Notes: generated from the letters alone by a model not told the origin. Numbered from the stretch's first letter, positions 1-6,859 are shown. The stretch is DNA of 8,164 nucleotides from an uncultured Blautia sp. (GCA_934409175.1 CAKRVX010000090.1:1-8164); one strand, 5' to 3'. Numbers and translations: made by a program.

Positions 1-56
1 TCCAGGACCACCAGAGGTCCGTTTATTTCGCTTAAGCCTAAATATTCAATTGCCAT
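1..56 (-). CDS. ntpB: V/A-type ATP synthase subunit B, N-terminal fragment (runs off the window edge)
   Basis: Only the first 18 codons are present, reading MAIEYLGLSEINGPLVVL. This matches the highly conserved N-terminus of the regulatory, non-catalytic B subunit of V/A-type ATPases, which alternates with A in the A3B3 head. The ATG (56-54) is preceded by a GAGGAG-type ribosome binding site at about 61-69, with suitable spacing. It lies 63 bp after the ntpA stop, on the same strand and in the usual A-then-B order, so it is the next gene of the operon. Truncation is due to the window boundary, not a mutation. The nucleotide-binding and arginine-finger regions lie outside the window and cannot be assessed. 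Confidence 0.93.
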   Translation of the reverse strand, partial: MAIEYLGLSEINGPLVVL

Positions 57-119
57 AAACTTCTCCTCTCTGTTACGGTTCATAGCCGGTGGGGTCTATA
101 AATCGTAACTATCTTGGCA

Positions 120-1892
120 TCAGCCATTTTTTTCCATTATATTGTCATAGAAAGTATCAATGTCCTGCTTATATTGGTCGAATTTATCAAGCTGATTATT
201 TGCTACATCATATTTAATAGAAATGATTCTTTCAAAGATGTTGTTGCCCTCTTTCAGTACGGAAACCGGCATTCCACGGTTGATGAGTGCGCGGCATTTC
301 TCGTAGAGGTAGAGGATTGTTTCCATCATCTTGAACTGTTTTTCCATCGGTACGCAGGTATCTTCTGCGTGGAAAGCGTTCTGCTGGAGGAAGCCCAGAC
401 GGATGACTCTGGCGATTTCCAGTGTTAGTTTCTGGTCGTCCGGAAGAACGTCGCTTCCGATCAGTTTAACGATTTCCATCAGGGAACTTTCCTGGTTCAG
501 GATTGCCATGAGCTGATTTCTGTCTGCCACAAATTTCGGGGAAACGTGTTCTCTGTACCATGGGGTCAGGTCTTCCAGGTATTCACTGTAGCTGGTAAGC
601 CAGTGGATAGCAGGGAAGTGACGGGCATAGGCGAGGGATTTGTCCAGTCCCCAGAAGCAGCGGACGAAACGCTTGGTGTTCTGTGTAACAGGCTCTGAGA
701 AGTCACCGCCCTGAGGGGAAACTGCTCCGATAATAGAGACAGAGCCTTCGGTTCCGTTTAAGTTCTGCATCATTCCTGCACGTTCATAGAATGCGGACAA
801 CTTGGATGCCAGATATGCAGGGAAACCTTCCTCAGCAGGCATTTCCTCCAGACGTCCGGACAGCTCTCGAAGAGCTTCTGCCCAACGGGAAGTGGAGTCT
901 GCCATGATGGCTACGTCATAGCCCATGTCACGGTAGTATTCCGCGAGGGTAACACCTGTATAAATAGAGGCTTCACGTGCCGCGACAGGCATGTTGGAAG
1001 TATTGGCGATCAGTGTGGTTCTGTCCATCATCAGGTTTCCGGATTTCGGGTCGATCAGCTTGCTGAAGTCCTCCAGAACCTGAGTCATCTCGTTTCCACG
1101 CTCTCCGCAGCCAATGTAGATGATGATGTCCGCGTCAGACCACTTGGCGATCTGATGTTGTGTCATTGTTTTACCTGTACCGAAACCTCCCGGAACAGCG
1201 GCTGTACCGCCTTTTGCAATCGGGAAAAGGGTGTCCAGGATACGTTGACCTGTGACAAGCGGAACACTTGCAGGGAAACGTTTGTGGGTTGGTCTCGGAA
1301 TACGGATCGGCCATTTCTGCGCAAGTGCCAGATCTTTAGTTGTTCCGTCTGCGAACTGAATGGTTACGATCGGTTCCAGAATGGTGTATTCTCCGTCAGA
1401 AGCCGCATGGATAACAGTTGCTTCTGTAAAGTTTGGAGGTACCATAGATTTATGAAGGATGGAGTCGGTTTCCTGGGTTTCCGCGATAATGGATCCAGGA
1501 CCAACAACGTCCCCTTCTTTTACTGTGATGTGTGATTTCCATTTTTTCTTTGTGTCAAGGGAGTCTACGCTGACACCTCGGGAAATGTATTTGCCTGAGG
1601 CTTTCGCGATTTCTTCCAGAGGACGCTGGATACCATCGAAGATGTTGTGGATGATTCCAGGTCCAAGAAGTACGGAGATGGCATCTCCTGTACCTGTAAC
1701 TGTATCTCCCGGTTTCAGTCCTGTAGTTTCCTCGAAAACCTGTACAGTGGTCATGCCTTTCTTCAGGCCGATGATCTCACCTACCAGATGTTCCGGGCCT
1801 ACATAGACCATCTCGGAAATTTTAAATCCGCTGTCGCCCTTCAGATAAATGACGGGGCCGTTGACACCGTAGATAATACCTGTATTACTCAT
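120..1892 (-). CDS. ntpA: V/A-type ATP synthase catalytic subunit A
   Basis: This is the catalytic ATP-binding subunit of the cytoplasmic A3B3 head, 590 aa, the normal family length. Domains in order: an N-terminal beta-barrel (about 1-75), the A-specific bulge or non-homologous region (about 110-200), the nucleotide-binding domain, and a helical C-terminal domain (about 440-590). The Walker A loop GGFGTGKT is at residues 235-242. The catalytic glutamate is E264 in CGERGNEM. The Walker B aspartate is D332 in [17 protein letters not shown]. All key residues are intact. The frame is open for 19 more codons upstream, but the start at 1892 is chosen because the product then begins [15 protein letters not shown], as in homologues, and a GGAGGA ribosome binding site sits 7 nt upstream. 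The start overlaps the last 8 bp of ntpE, which suggests translational coupling. Confidence 0.98.
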   Translation of the reverse strand: MSNTGIIYGVNGPVIYLKGDSGFKISEMVYVGPEHLVGEIIGLKKGMTTVQVFEETTGLKPGDTVTGTGDAISVLLGPGIIHNIFDGIQRPLEEIAKASGKYISRGVSVDSLDTKKKWKSHITVKEGDVVGPGSIIAETQETDSILHKSMVPPNFTEATVIHAASDGEYTILEPIVTIQFADGTTKDLALAQKWPIRIPRPTHKRFPASVPLVTGQRILDTLFPIAKGGTAAVPGGFGTGKTMTQHQIAKWSDADIIIYIGCGERGNEMTQVLEDFSKLIDPKSGNLMMDRTTLIANTSNMPVAAREASIYTGVTLAEYYRDMGYDVAIMADSTSRWAEALRELSGRLEEMPAEEGFPAYLASKLSAFYERAGMMQNLNGTEGSVSIIGAVSPQGGDFSEPVTQNTKRFVRCFWGLDKSLAYARHFPAIHWLTSYSEYLEDLTPWYREHVSPKFVADRNQLMAILNQESSLMEIVKLIGSDVLPDDQKLTLEIARVIRLGFLQQNAFHAEDTCVPMEKQFKMMETILYLYEKCRALINRGMPVSVLKEGNNIFERIISIKYDVANNQLDKFDQYKQDIDTFYDNIMEKNG

Positions 1893-2472
1893 GTTCTGGT
1901 CCTCCGTCAAATTTGAATTCTTTGTAAGCTGCCTCGAAATTTCCTGCAAAAGAGTGATCGATCAGGATATTCTTTTGAGGGATCGTGGCGCGGATACCGC
2001 CGAGGAATGAGTCTTTCGCAATCTGGATGGCAGCACCTGTGCTCTGCTGAAGTTTCTCTGCAAGAGAACTGTCTTCCGGTGAGAGATAGATGGAGATTTC
2101 ATCGTTCTCTGCGAAATCCAGAGCTTCTTTGATCTTGGCAGTCAAGTAGTTCTCGTATTCCGGGGTTTTGGTAAAGGATTCCAGAAGTCCTTTTACTTCA
2201 GAGAAAAGTTTCTCTTTTAATTCGTTCTGTTTCTTGGTCCAGTCACGTTTGATGGTGAGCTGTTCTGCGGAAAGAGCCTTGTTGACTTCGCGTCTGGCGT
2301 TGGCGGTTTCTGCTTTGATCTGTGTCTGGGCGTTTTCTTCACTGAGAGCCTTGCGCTCTTCTGTCATTTTTTCCAGAGTTTCTTTGTGCTCCTCCAGAAT
2401 AGCGGCAGCTTTTGCACGGGCATCTTCTACAGTGATATCATAAAAATGGCTGAGTTTTTCATCAATTGTCAT
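1885..2472 (-). CDS. ntpE: V/A-type ATP synthase subunit E (peripheral stalk)
   Basis: A 195-aa subunit E. With the small G/H-type coiled-coil protein it forms the peripheral stalks that hold the A3B3 head still against the membrane stator I. Residues about 15-100 are a long charged helix rich in Glu, Lys and Ala (EEHKETLEKMTEERKALSEE and onward), as expected for the stalk coiled coil. Residues about 105-195 form the globular head-binding domain, with the family-typical stretch GGIRATIPQKNILIDHSFAG near 158-177. Length is normal for the family. The ATG at 2472 has a modest AGGTG-type ribosome binding site. The stop lies 8 bp inside ntpA in another frame, and ntpF ends 12 bp upstream. Confidence 0.95.
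   Translation of the reverse strand: MTIDEKLSHFYDITVEDARAKAAAILEEHKETLEKMTEERKALSEENAQTQIKAETANARREVNKALSAEQLTIKRDWTKKQNELKEKLFSEVKGLLESFTKTPEYENYLTAKIKEALDFAENDEISIYLSPEDSSLAEKLQQSTGAAIQIAKDSFLGGIRATIPQKNILIDHSFAGNFEAAYKEFKFDGGPEHE
1900..1905 (-). promoter_or_regulatory. Ribosome binding site that fixes the ntpA start
   Basis: On the minus strand GGAGGA lies 7 nt before the ATG at 1892. It sits inside the 3' end of ntpE. It rules out the longer reading that begins at 1949, which would add 19 residues unlike any A subunit and start inside ntpE. Confidence 0.85.
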
Positions 2473-2484
2473 GTTAACACCTGC

Positions 2485-2793
2485 CTATAATTTTAGTCCA
2501 ATTGCCTCATTTACATATGAAGTGATAAAATCCGGTTTGCGGCCAGTACCGTGCCTGTCGGGGATTTCGATGATCAGAGGGGTCTTGTGATGAAGTTTTA
2601 CATCATTTATAATTTCGGGAAACTCCCGGCCGAATTTCTCGGTCAGGAGTATGATTCCGATTTCTTTATTGGAGATGGCTTTCTGCAAAGCATCTTTTAA
2701 TTCGTCATGTGTGTGAACCACGACACCCTCTACACCTGCCAGTCTCATCCCTGTGTAAGTATCGATATTGTCGCTGATCAAAAACATCTGCAT
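2485..2793 (-). CDS. ntpF: V/A-type ATP synthase subunit F (central shaft)
   Basis: A 102-aa subunit F, a small Rossmann-like protein that binds subunit D in the central shaft and can regulate ATP hydrolysis. Visible family features are the N-terminal strand MFLISDNIDTYTGMRLAGVEG, the central LLTEKFGREFPEII segment and the later P-L-I-I-E-I-P-D strand and turn. The symbol follows the scheme in which F is the shaft subunit; in Enterococcus hirae the equivalent gene is called ntpG. The ATG at 2793 comes 1 bp after the ntpK stop. Only a weak site (GGGA) lies upstream, inside ntpK, so translation is probably coupled to ntpK. A second ATG two codons later (2787) is possible but has no better site. 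Confidence 0.94.
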   Translation of the reverse strand: MQMFLISDNIDTYTGMRLAGVEGVVVHTHDELKDALQKAISNKEIGIILLTEKFGREFPEIINDVKLHHKTPLIIEIPDRHGTGRKPDFITSYVNEAIGLKL

Positions 2794-2794
2794 C

Positions 2795-3226
2795 TTATAA
2801 CTGTCCCAGGATCATGAAGGAGATGATCAGTCCGTAAAGGGCAACACCTTCTGCAAGACCTACGAAGATAAGGGATTTACCAAGGATACTCTGATCCTCG
2901 CTGATAGCGCCTAAAGCTGCGCTTGCCGCACTGGCAACGGCAATACCACCACCGATACAGGAAAGACCTGTTACAAGGGCTGCTGCGATGTAGCCCATAC
3001 CTGTTGCAAGACCTGCCTCAGATCCGGCAGCGGCCTGTACGGAAGAAGCACCTGTGAACATAACTGCGATGGCGATGAGCATTGTGCCAAAGAAGAAGAA
3101 TGCGTTTACGCCGATGGCTGTTTTGTAACGTCCGCGTTTTTTTTCACCGATGAGATAGTAGCCAAATGGAAGAATGATGCTGAGTACCAGTGCGATTGCT
3201 AAAATGATTTGTGCGATTGTTGTCAT
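2795..3226 (-). CDS. ntpK: V/A-type ATP synthase subunit K (proteolipid, rotor ring)
   Basis: The membrane proteolipid of the ion-translocating rotor ring, 143 aa with four predicted membrane helices (about 3-26, 40-58, 73-104, 117-141). The second hairpin is a clear c-type unit: glycine/alanine-rich helix 3 (GLSCIGGGIAVASAASAALG), a polar loop (ISEDQS), and helix 4 with the ion-carrying glutamate E126 in LAEGVALYGL. The first hairpin lacks both the glycine-rich packing motif and a carboxylate, so it is not an ordinary duplicated c unit. It carries a basic loop (KKRGRYK, about 29-35) and ends at an AxA-like SSVQAAAG segment (61-68). The start at 3226 is chosen over the longer frame to 3328 because GAGGAGA lies just upstream and MTTIAQIILA begins a membrane helix. 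It follows a 233-bp structured gap after ntpI. Confidence 0.95.
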   Translation of the reverse strand: MTTIAQIILAIALVLSIILPFGYYLIGEKKRGRYKTAIGVNAFFFFGTMLIAIAVMFTGASSVQAAAGSEAGLATGMGYIAAALVTGLSCIGGGIAVASAASAALGAISEDQSILGKSLIFVGLAEGVALYGLIISFMILGQL

Positions 3227-3233
3227 AATTAAA

Positions 3234-3240
3234 TCTCCTC
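3234..3240 (-). promoter_or_regulatory. Ribosome binding site that fixes the ntpK start
   Basis: Minus-strand GAGGAGA lies about 7-8 nt before the ATG at 3226. It excludes the 34-codon upstream extension to 3328, which would run through the stem-loop region and add a non-membrane, non-conserved leader. Confidence 0.85.
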
Positions 3241-3279
3241 TTTTCTTAGATTGTTGATACACCAGGGTCAAAAGGTTAA

Positions 3280-3308
3280 AAGTCGTTCGTGCTTGCACGA
3301 TAAGACTT
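3280..3308 (-). repeat. Stem-loop in the ntpK leader
   Basis: TCGTGC (3287-3292) pairs with GCACGA (3295-3300) over a 2-nt gap, so the terminal base pair must open to form the loop. An outer stem AAGTC (3280-3284) pairs with GACTT (3304-3308). It lies about 54 nt upstream of the ntpK start codon and leaves its ribosome binding site free. No T-tract follows on the minus strand, so it is not a normal intrinsic terminator. Confidence 0.55.
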
Positions 3309-3316
3309 CTGAACTT

Positions 3317-3379
3317 GGAACCCGCCAAACATGAGAAAGTAGCGATTTGCGTAGTAAATCTGCGGATTCCGAATGTTTG
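3317..3379 (-). repeat. Crossing complementary segments (possible pseudoknot) around a small hairpin
   Basis: GGAACCCGC (3317-3325) is complementary to GCGGATTCC (3362-3370), with one position that is a G-U wobble in the minus-strand RNA but an A-C mismatch in plus-strand RNA. The adjacent CAAACAT (3326-3332) is perfectly complementary to ATGTTTG (3373-3379). The order of the four arms means the two pairings cross rather than nest, so they form a pseudoknot or are mutually exclusive. Between them GATTT (3344-3348) pairs with AAATC (3356-3360). The wobble fits an RNA made in the operon's sense direction. Confidence 0.45.
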
Positions 3380-3380
3380 A

Positions 3381-3414
3381 GAATTGTGGGAGCTGTTTTA
3401 CAGCGGAGCAATTC
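3381..3414 (-). repeat. Nested stem-loop in the ntpI-ntpK gap
   Basis: Outer arms GAATTG (3381-3386) and CAATTC (3409-3414) enclose inner arms GCTGT (3392-3396) and ACAGC (3400-3404) with a 3-nt loop and internal bulges. No T-tract follows on the operon strand. Confidence 0.5.
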
Positions 3415-3425
3415 GTGTATATTGT

Positions 3426-3455
3426 GATTAGATCAAAATATATTTTGATCTAATC
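3426..3455. repeat. Perfect 30-nt palindrome just after the ntpI stop
   Basis: The arm GATTAGATCAAAATA (3426-3440) is followed at once by its exact reverse complement (3441-3455). It starts 4 bp after the ntpI stop codon in the transcript. As RNA it would be a long A-U-rich hairpin. On the operon (minus) strand no U-run follows, so it does not look like a terminator there. In the plus direction a T-rich run (3457-3465) follows, so it could stop antisense transcription. It could also be a 3' stabiliser or processing site for the upstream message. Confidence 0.7.
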
Positions 3456-3459
3456 GTTT

Positions 3460-5403
3460 TTATTTTACAGAGCGGAATGGCTCAAATTTACGTCCTGTAC
3501 CTTTGTAGAAGCGGCTGAACATTTCATAATATTCCAGACGAAGCACCTGGATACCAACGATCAGACCTTCCATACCGCATACAAAAAGGTTTCCGAGGAC
3601 AACTACTACCCAGTTTAGGTTTCCGCTTTCTGCGCCTGCAAGCATGAGAACGACTTCCATCATGGCTGCATGGCTGACTGCGAAAGCTCCGATACGGACG
3701 AAGGAAAGGGTATTGGAGAAGTAGCTTAACAGGACTTCAAACATCTCGAAAAGTCCCTGAACAATGAACATTCCTTTTTCTTTCGGCATAACTTTTGATT
3801 TCTTCTCAATAAGTGCCGTAAGCGGCTCTTTCAGGAAAATCAGGATCAGCGGCACGCCGAACATGATAAACAATACGATTCCTCCCGGAAGTGTGTGCCC
3901 TGTCAGGATCAGTGCAATGGAAATCACGGCTGATCCGTAGAATACCAGACCTGCCACGGAGTTTGTATCGAACCAGATATGTTCAATATCTCCGGCCTTC
4001 CATGCATTCAGAATGTTAAATACCATACATAAAAGGATAATTCCCATACCAAAACCAATGGCAATGATAAATACAGTATTCAGCTTTCCGATAAACGGAA
4101 CAGTCATCATATTGTTCATTGGACGGAGCCACAAAGCAGGTATCACATCTTCAAATCCGAAGATACTTCCGAACATAAATCCAAAGAATGTGGAAAATAC
4201 ACCTGCGCAGCTGATAATGCCTGCCAGTGTGATATGCTTAAATTTATAAAGCAGGAAACCGCCGATAAAGAGCAGTAATCCCTGTCCAACATCACCGAAC
4301 ATTGCACCGAAAATGAAAGAATAAGTCAGTGCTACAAACCATGTGGGGTCCATTTCATTGTAGGCCGGAAGACCATACATTTTGATATACATTTCAAAAG
4401 GTTTAAACAGTTTCGGATTCTTCAATTTGGTGGGCGGCTGCTGATGTACGCCAGGTTTCAGATGTTCATCCTCTTCACCGTCAATAATACAGAAGATACG
4501 GCTGTCATCTTTGATATCTGCCTGGAAAGAATGCGCATCTTTCTCAGTCATCCATCCACATAAGATATAGAAAACATCTTTGTCACCGTGAGTACATGCT
4601 GCAAGTCTTCGCACATCAAAATTACCGGAAAGCTGTGCAATAGCGTTGCGGGATGCCACGATATCTTCCCTGTTTCGGAGAAGAAAATCAGCTTTTTTCT
4701 GGTCTGCAGATGCCAGATCAGCGGCTGTACGGTTGCGCTTCTGAGTCAGCTGTTCGAAGGCTGATTTTGCGGTACCTTCATAGGTATCCGGCATGTAAAT
4801 TCTCTCAAAGTGCATAGAAGAGTAGACAGCCTTGACTTTCTGAGCCTCATGTTCCGGGACAAAATAAACACCCCAGATATACTGGTCATCTTCATCACAT
4901 TTGATAAAGATCGTGTCTAGATTTTCGTAAATATACTTTTCGAATTTTTGATAGTATTCTTTTTCAATCCTTCCAAAGCGGAAATGTATAAACTGGAATT
5001 TCAGTATTGAGGAAAGATTGTAGTTGATATTTCGAAATGGACGGATCACCCGTAGGGACTCATCCAGTGCTGCAAGCTGGCTTTCCAGATTTGTACGGGT
5101 ATTGCTCAGTTCCTGATAATCGGACTGGATCCGACGAATGGTATTTAAAGCCTGTTCCGTATCTGGTGCTGATTTGACAGAAATCTGCTCCGGATCAGCC
5201 AGTTCCTCATAAAAGCTGTTAGCAACAGTGAGGGCTTCTTTGTAAGGATTGATTTCCATAAATGGAGAAAGACTCTCTACTGCAGTCAGCTCGGAAAGGG
5301 CATTTTCCAGATGGATTTCGTATTTGGAAAGGTAGGTGTTTACCACTCGGTCAATATCAGTTTTGGGACCGGTAATGCTCAGGAACTTCATTTTCTCAAT
5401 CAT
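3460..5403 (-). CDS. ntpI: V/A-type ATP synthase subunit I (membrane stator)
   Basis: A 647-aa subunit I (equivalent of the eukaryotic a subunit), the membrane stator that forms the ion half-channels beside the K ring and anchors the peripheral stalks. Residues 1 to about 340 are the cytoplasmic domain, with coiled-coil segments at about 85-120 and 210-250. Residues about 350-625 hold seven to eight membrane helices, starting near WFVALTYSFIFGAMFGDVGQG. The conserved channel arginines are visible: R570 in LSFVRIGAFAVSHA and R622 in IQVLRLEYYEMFSRFY. Length is normal. The ATG at 5403 has a near-perfect AGGAGGTGA ribosome binding site 7 nt upstream that overlaps the ntpC stop. ntpC ends 11 bp before it, and a palindrome and a structured gap follow it. 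Confidence 0.97.
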   Translation of the reverse strand: MIEKMKFLSITGPKTDIDRVVNTYLSKYEIHLENALSELTAVESLSPFMEINPYKEALTVANSFYEELADPEQISVKSAPDTEQALNTIRRIQSDYQELSNTRTNLESQLAALDESLRVIRPFRNINYNLSSILKFQFIHFRFGRIEKEYYQKFEKYIYENLDTIFIKCDEDDQYIWGVYFVPEHEAQKVKAVYSSMHFERIYMPDTYEGTAKSAFEQLTQKRNRTAADLASADQKKADFLLRNREDIVASRNAIAQLSGNFDVRRLAACTHGDKDVFYILCGWMTEKDAHSFQADIKDDSRIFCIIDGEEDEHLKPGVHQQPPTKLKNPKLFKPFEMYIKMYGLPAYNEMDPTWFVALTYSFIFGAMFGDVGQGLLLFIGGFLLYKFKHITLAGIISCAGVFSTFFGFMFGSIFGFEDVIPALWLRPMNNMMTVPFIGKLNTVFIIAIGFGMGIILLCMVFNILNAWKAGDIEHIWFDTNSVAGLVFYGSAVISIALILTGHTLPGGIVLFIMFGVPLILIFLKEPLTALIEKKSKVMPKEKGMFIVQGLFEMFEVLLSYFSNTLSFVRIGAFAVSHAAMMEVVLMLAGAESGNLNWVVVVLGNLFVCGMEGLIVGIQVLRLEYYEMFSRFYKGTGRKFEPFRSVK

Positions 5404-5414
5404 AAATTCACCTC

Positions 5415-6458
5415 CTAGTTATTGCATATATAACGCATGGCTTCATCATGCTGTACACCGTAACGTACGCACTCAATGGCGATGGTCAGACGGTTTACTT
5501 CGTGTTCCTTATTATATAAGTAGGAATAGATTATTGCTACAGAATAGGGGTTTCTGTGGGCTTCTTTTTCAAGGATCGTGCGGTGGATATGGTTGTAGAA
5601 TTCCTCCAGGTTTGCTACGGTAAGCTGCTCATATTTGCTACCGTACCATGTTTTCTGGAAAATCCTCCGGCCCTCTTCATATGAGGGGGCTTCCACCAGA
5701 GCTGTGATCTCTTCTTTCTTTAACTTATAATTCATAGGGATCAGCAATGCATAAATACTTGCCGGATCCATATTGTAATATCGTTTGGAACGCTGGATAA
5801 ACTGCAGGTTCAGCATATCGAATTTCTCGCCGTAGGTGCGGGTGATCTCTTCCAGATCTTTACCTTTAAACAGCTTCTTGCGGATGTTCCAGATCTGGGT
5901 AAAATAATACAGATCCAGTGCCATACCATAGTCAAAAAGAAGTGCTGTTTCATGCTCCTGGATCTTCGAAAGAGGGATATAAAACTCGTTTCCCTTGAGG
6001 CAGGAGATTAGTTCCTCCATGGTGGAACAGGTCGTGATCCGGTCTACATCAATATTGGAATGCAGACGGAAGAATTCGCGGTACGGAGAGACATCTACAG
6101 GGTCCGTGTCACGGTGATCGAAGATATTTGTCATGACTTCTTTCAGTACACGGATCTCATATCGCTTGGAATACAAATCCAGGAATTTACGCTGTTCCGG
6201 GTTTGCAAAGTGATAAATCCTGGAGAAGTTTTGAAATATGGACTTCTTTAGAAGCTTCTCAATCTGGCCTCTGTGCAGTGTATTTTCATCCAGTGCATCC
6301 CATTTGGAAGAGTATTCCGGCATTCGTTTCAGATAGGCGGCTACCTGGGTAACATCAGACAGCTGGAGGATTTCTTCAAACTGTTCCATGGTAGTAAGCC
6401 TGCTCTGCATTGCGCGGATTTTTGTCGAAAGTCCGCTGTAGGAGAGTACGCCTCCCAT
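5415..6458 (-). CDS. ntpC: V/A-type ATP synthase subunit C (rotor socket)
   Basis: A 347-aa subunit C (yeast d equivalent), the funnel-shaped, all-helical protein that links the D/F central shaft to the membrane K ring. It opens with MGGVLSYSGLSTKIRAMQSRL and contains FLDLYSKRYEIRVLKEVMTNIF (about 92-113), a typical Y..R.E...LK segment of this family. No membrane helices are seen, as expected. Length is normal. The ATG at 6458 has an AAGGAAGTGA-type ribosome binding site. It lies 48 bp after the small coiled-coil gene and 11 bp before ntpI. In Enterococcus hirae C follows E, so its position ahead of I is a different gene order. Confidence 0.95.
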   Translation of the reverse strand: MGGVLSYSGLSTKIRAMQSRLTTMEQFEEILQLSDVTQVAAYLKRMPEYSSKWDALDENTLHRGQIEKLLKKSIFQNFSRIYHFANPEQRKFLDLYSKRYEIRVLKEVMTNIFDHRDTDPVDVSPYREFFRLHSNIDVDRITTCSTMEELISCLKGNEFYIPLSKIQEHETALLFDYGMALDLYYFTQIWNIRKKLFKGKDLEEITRTYGEKFDMLNLQFIQRSKRYYNMDPASIYALLIPMNYKLKKEEITALVEAPSYEEGRRIFQKTWYGSKYEQLTVANLEEFYNHIHRTILEKEAHRNPYSVAIIYSYLYNKEHEVNRLTIAIECVRYGVQHDEAMRYICNN

Positions 6459-6506
6459 TATTACTCACTTCCTTTCTTGATGTTGTTTCATGTTTGAGTA
6501 ATGTCT

Positions 6507-6818
6507 TTACATAGATAGTATTTTCTCAAACAATTCCTGGGAAAGTTGTGTGTGCTGCTGCTCGTAATGAGCATCCAGTGAAGAAAAAGTAGCGTCTGTA
6601 TCTGCCCGTAACTGTGCTAAACGGGAATCTTTTTCTTCTTCAAGCTGCTGACGGATCTTCTGTATCTGCTCAGCTGTCTGGGCTTCAAGCTGATCGTCAT
6701 AATTTTTACATTTCTTTTCCGCTTCTTCAGAAAGTATTTGTTTCTGTCGATCGCAGTCTTCCATGATGCGTTGGGCTGTAAGCTCGATTTCAGATAATTT
6801 GTTAAGTATCTGCTCCAT
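6507..6818 (-). CDS. Small coiled-coil protein, probable V/A-type ATPase peripheral stalk subunit G/H
   Basis: A 103-aa protein made almost entirely of charged helix, rich in Glu, Gln, Lys and Leu (for example QIQKIRQQLEEEKDSRLAQL), with no membrane segment. As first gene of the ATPase operon and with this length, it is best read as the G/H-type stalk partner of subunit E (ntpF in Enterococcus hirae naming, ahaH in archaea). Sequence conservation in this family is low, so the call rests on size, coiled-coil nature and position. The frame can be read from a TTG at 6824, but that codon directly abuts the AGGAGG at 6825-6830 with no spacing. The ATG at 6818, 6 nt downstream of that site, is the likely start. 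No symbol is given because naming differs between species. Confidence 0.82.
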   Translation of the reverse strand: MEQILNKLSEIELTAQRIMEDCDRQKQILSEEAEKKCKNYDDQLEAQTAEQIQKIRQQLEEEKDSRLAQLRADTDATFSSLDAHYEQQHTQLSQELFEKILSM

Positions 6819-6824
6819 CTTCAA

Positions 6825-6831
6825 CCTCCTT
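6825..6831 (-). promoter_or_regulatory. Ribosome binding site that fixes the first-gene start
   Basis: Minus-strand AAGGAGG ends 6 nt before the ATG at 6818. The alternative TTG at 6824 would have no spacing, which rules it out. Confidence 0.88.
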
Positions 6832-6859
6832 AGTTGTCAAATTTTTACAAAAAAGATCG

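Larger units (their letters stand above)
3227..3459 (-). other. Structured 233-bp intergenic region between ntpI and ntpK
   Basis: This is the only long gap inside the otherwise compact operon. I see no credible gene on either strand. It holds four sets of inverted repeats, listed separately, that cover most of its length: a perfect 30-nt palindrome next to the ntpI stop, a nested stem-loop, a crossing pair of complementary segments around a small hairpin, and a stem-loop about 50 nt before the ntpK start. Possible roles are RNA processing or stabilisation that raises K relative to I (K is needed in many copies per complex), attenuation, or an inserted interspersed repeat. The sequence alone does not decide between these. 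Confidence 0.6.

Noticed and set aside
114..428. Open plus-strand frame opposite ntpA, with others at 331-516, 1155-1535, 1459-1806 and 1647-1916
   Set aside because: They lie wholly or almost wholly antisense to the well-supported ntpA gene, have no ribosome binding site evidence, and their products resemble no known family.
2168..2443. Plus-strand frame opposite ntpE, and similar ones opposite ntpI (4013-4249), across the ntpI/ntpC junction (5336-5623) and opposite ntpC (6060-6497)
   Set aside because: These are shadow frames on the strand opposite clear ATPase genes, with odd composition and no translation signals.
3243..3271. Possible internal promoter for ntpK (TTGACC, 17 bp, TAAGAA on the minus strand)
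   Set aside because: The -10 matches only three of six bases, and the start site would fall on the ribosome binding site, leaving almost no leader.
3227..3328. 34-codon N-terminal extension of ntpK
   Set aside because: It runs through the stem-loop region and adds a non-membrane leader, while a strong ribosome binding site supports the ATG at 3226.
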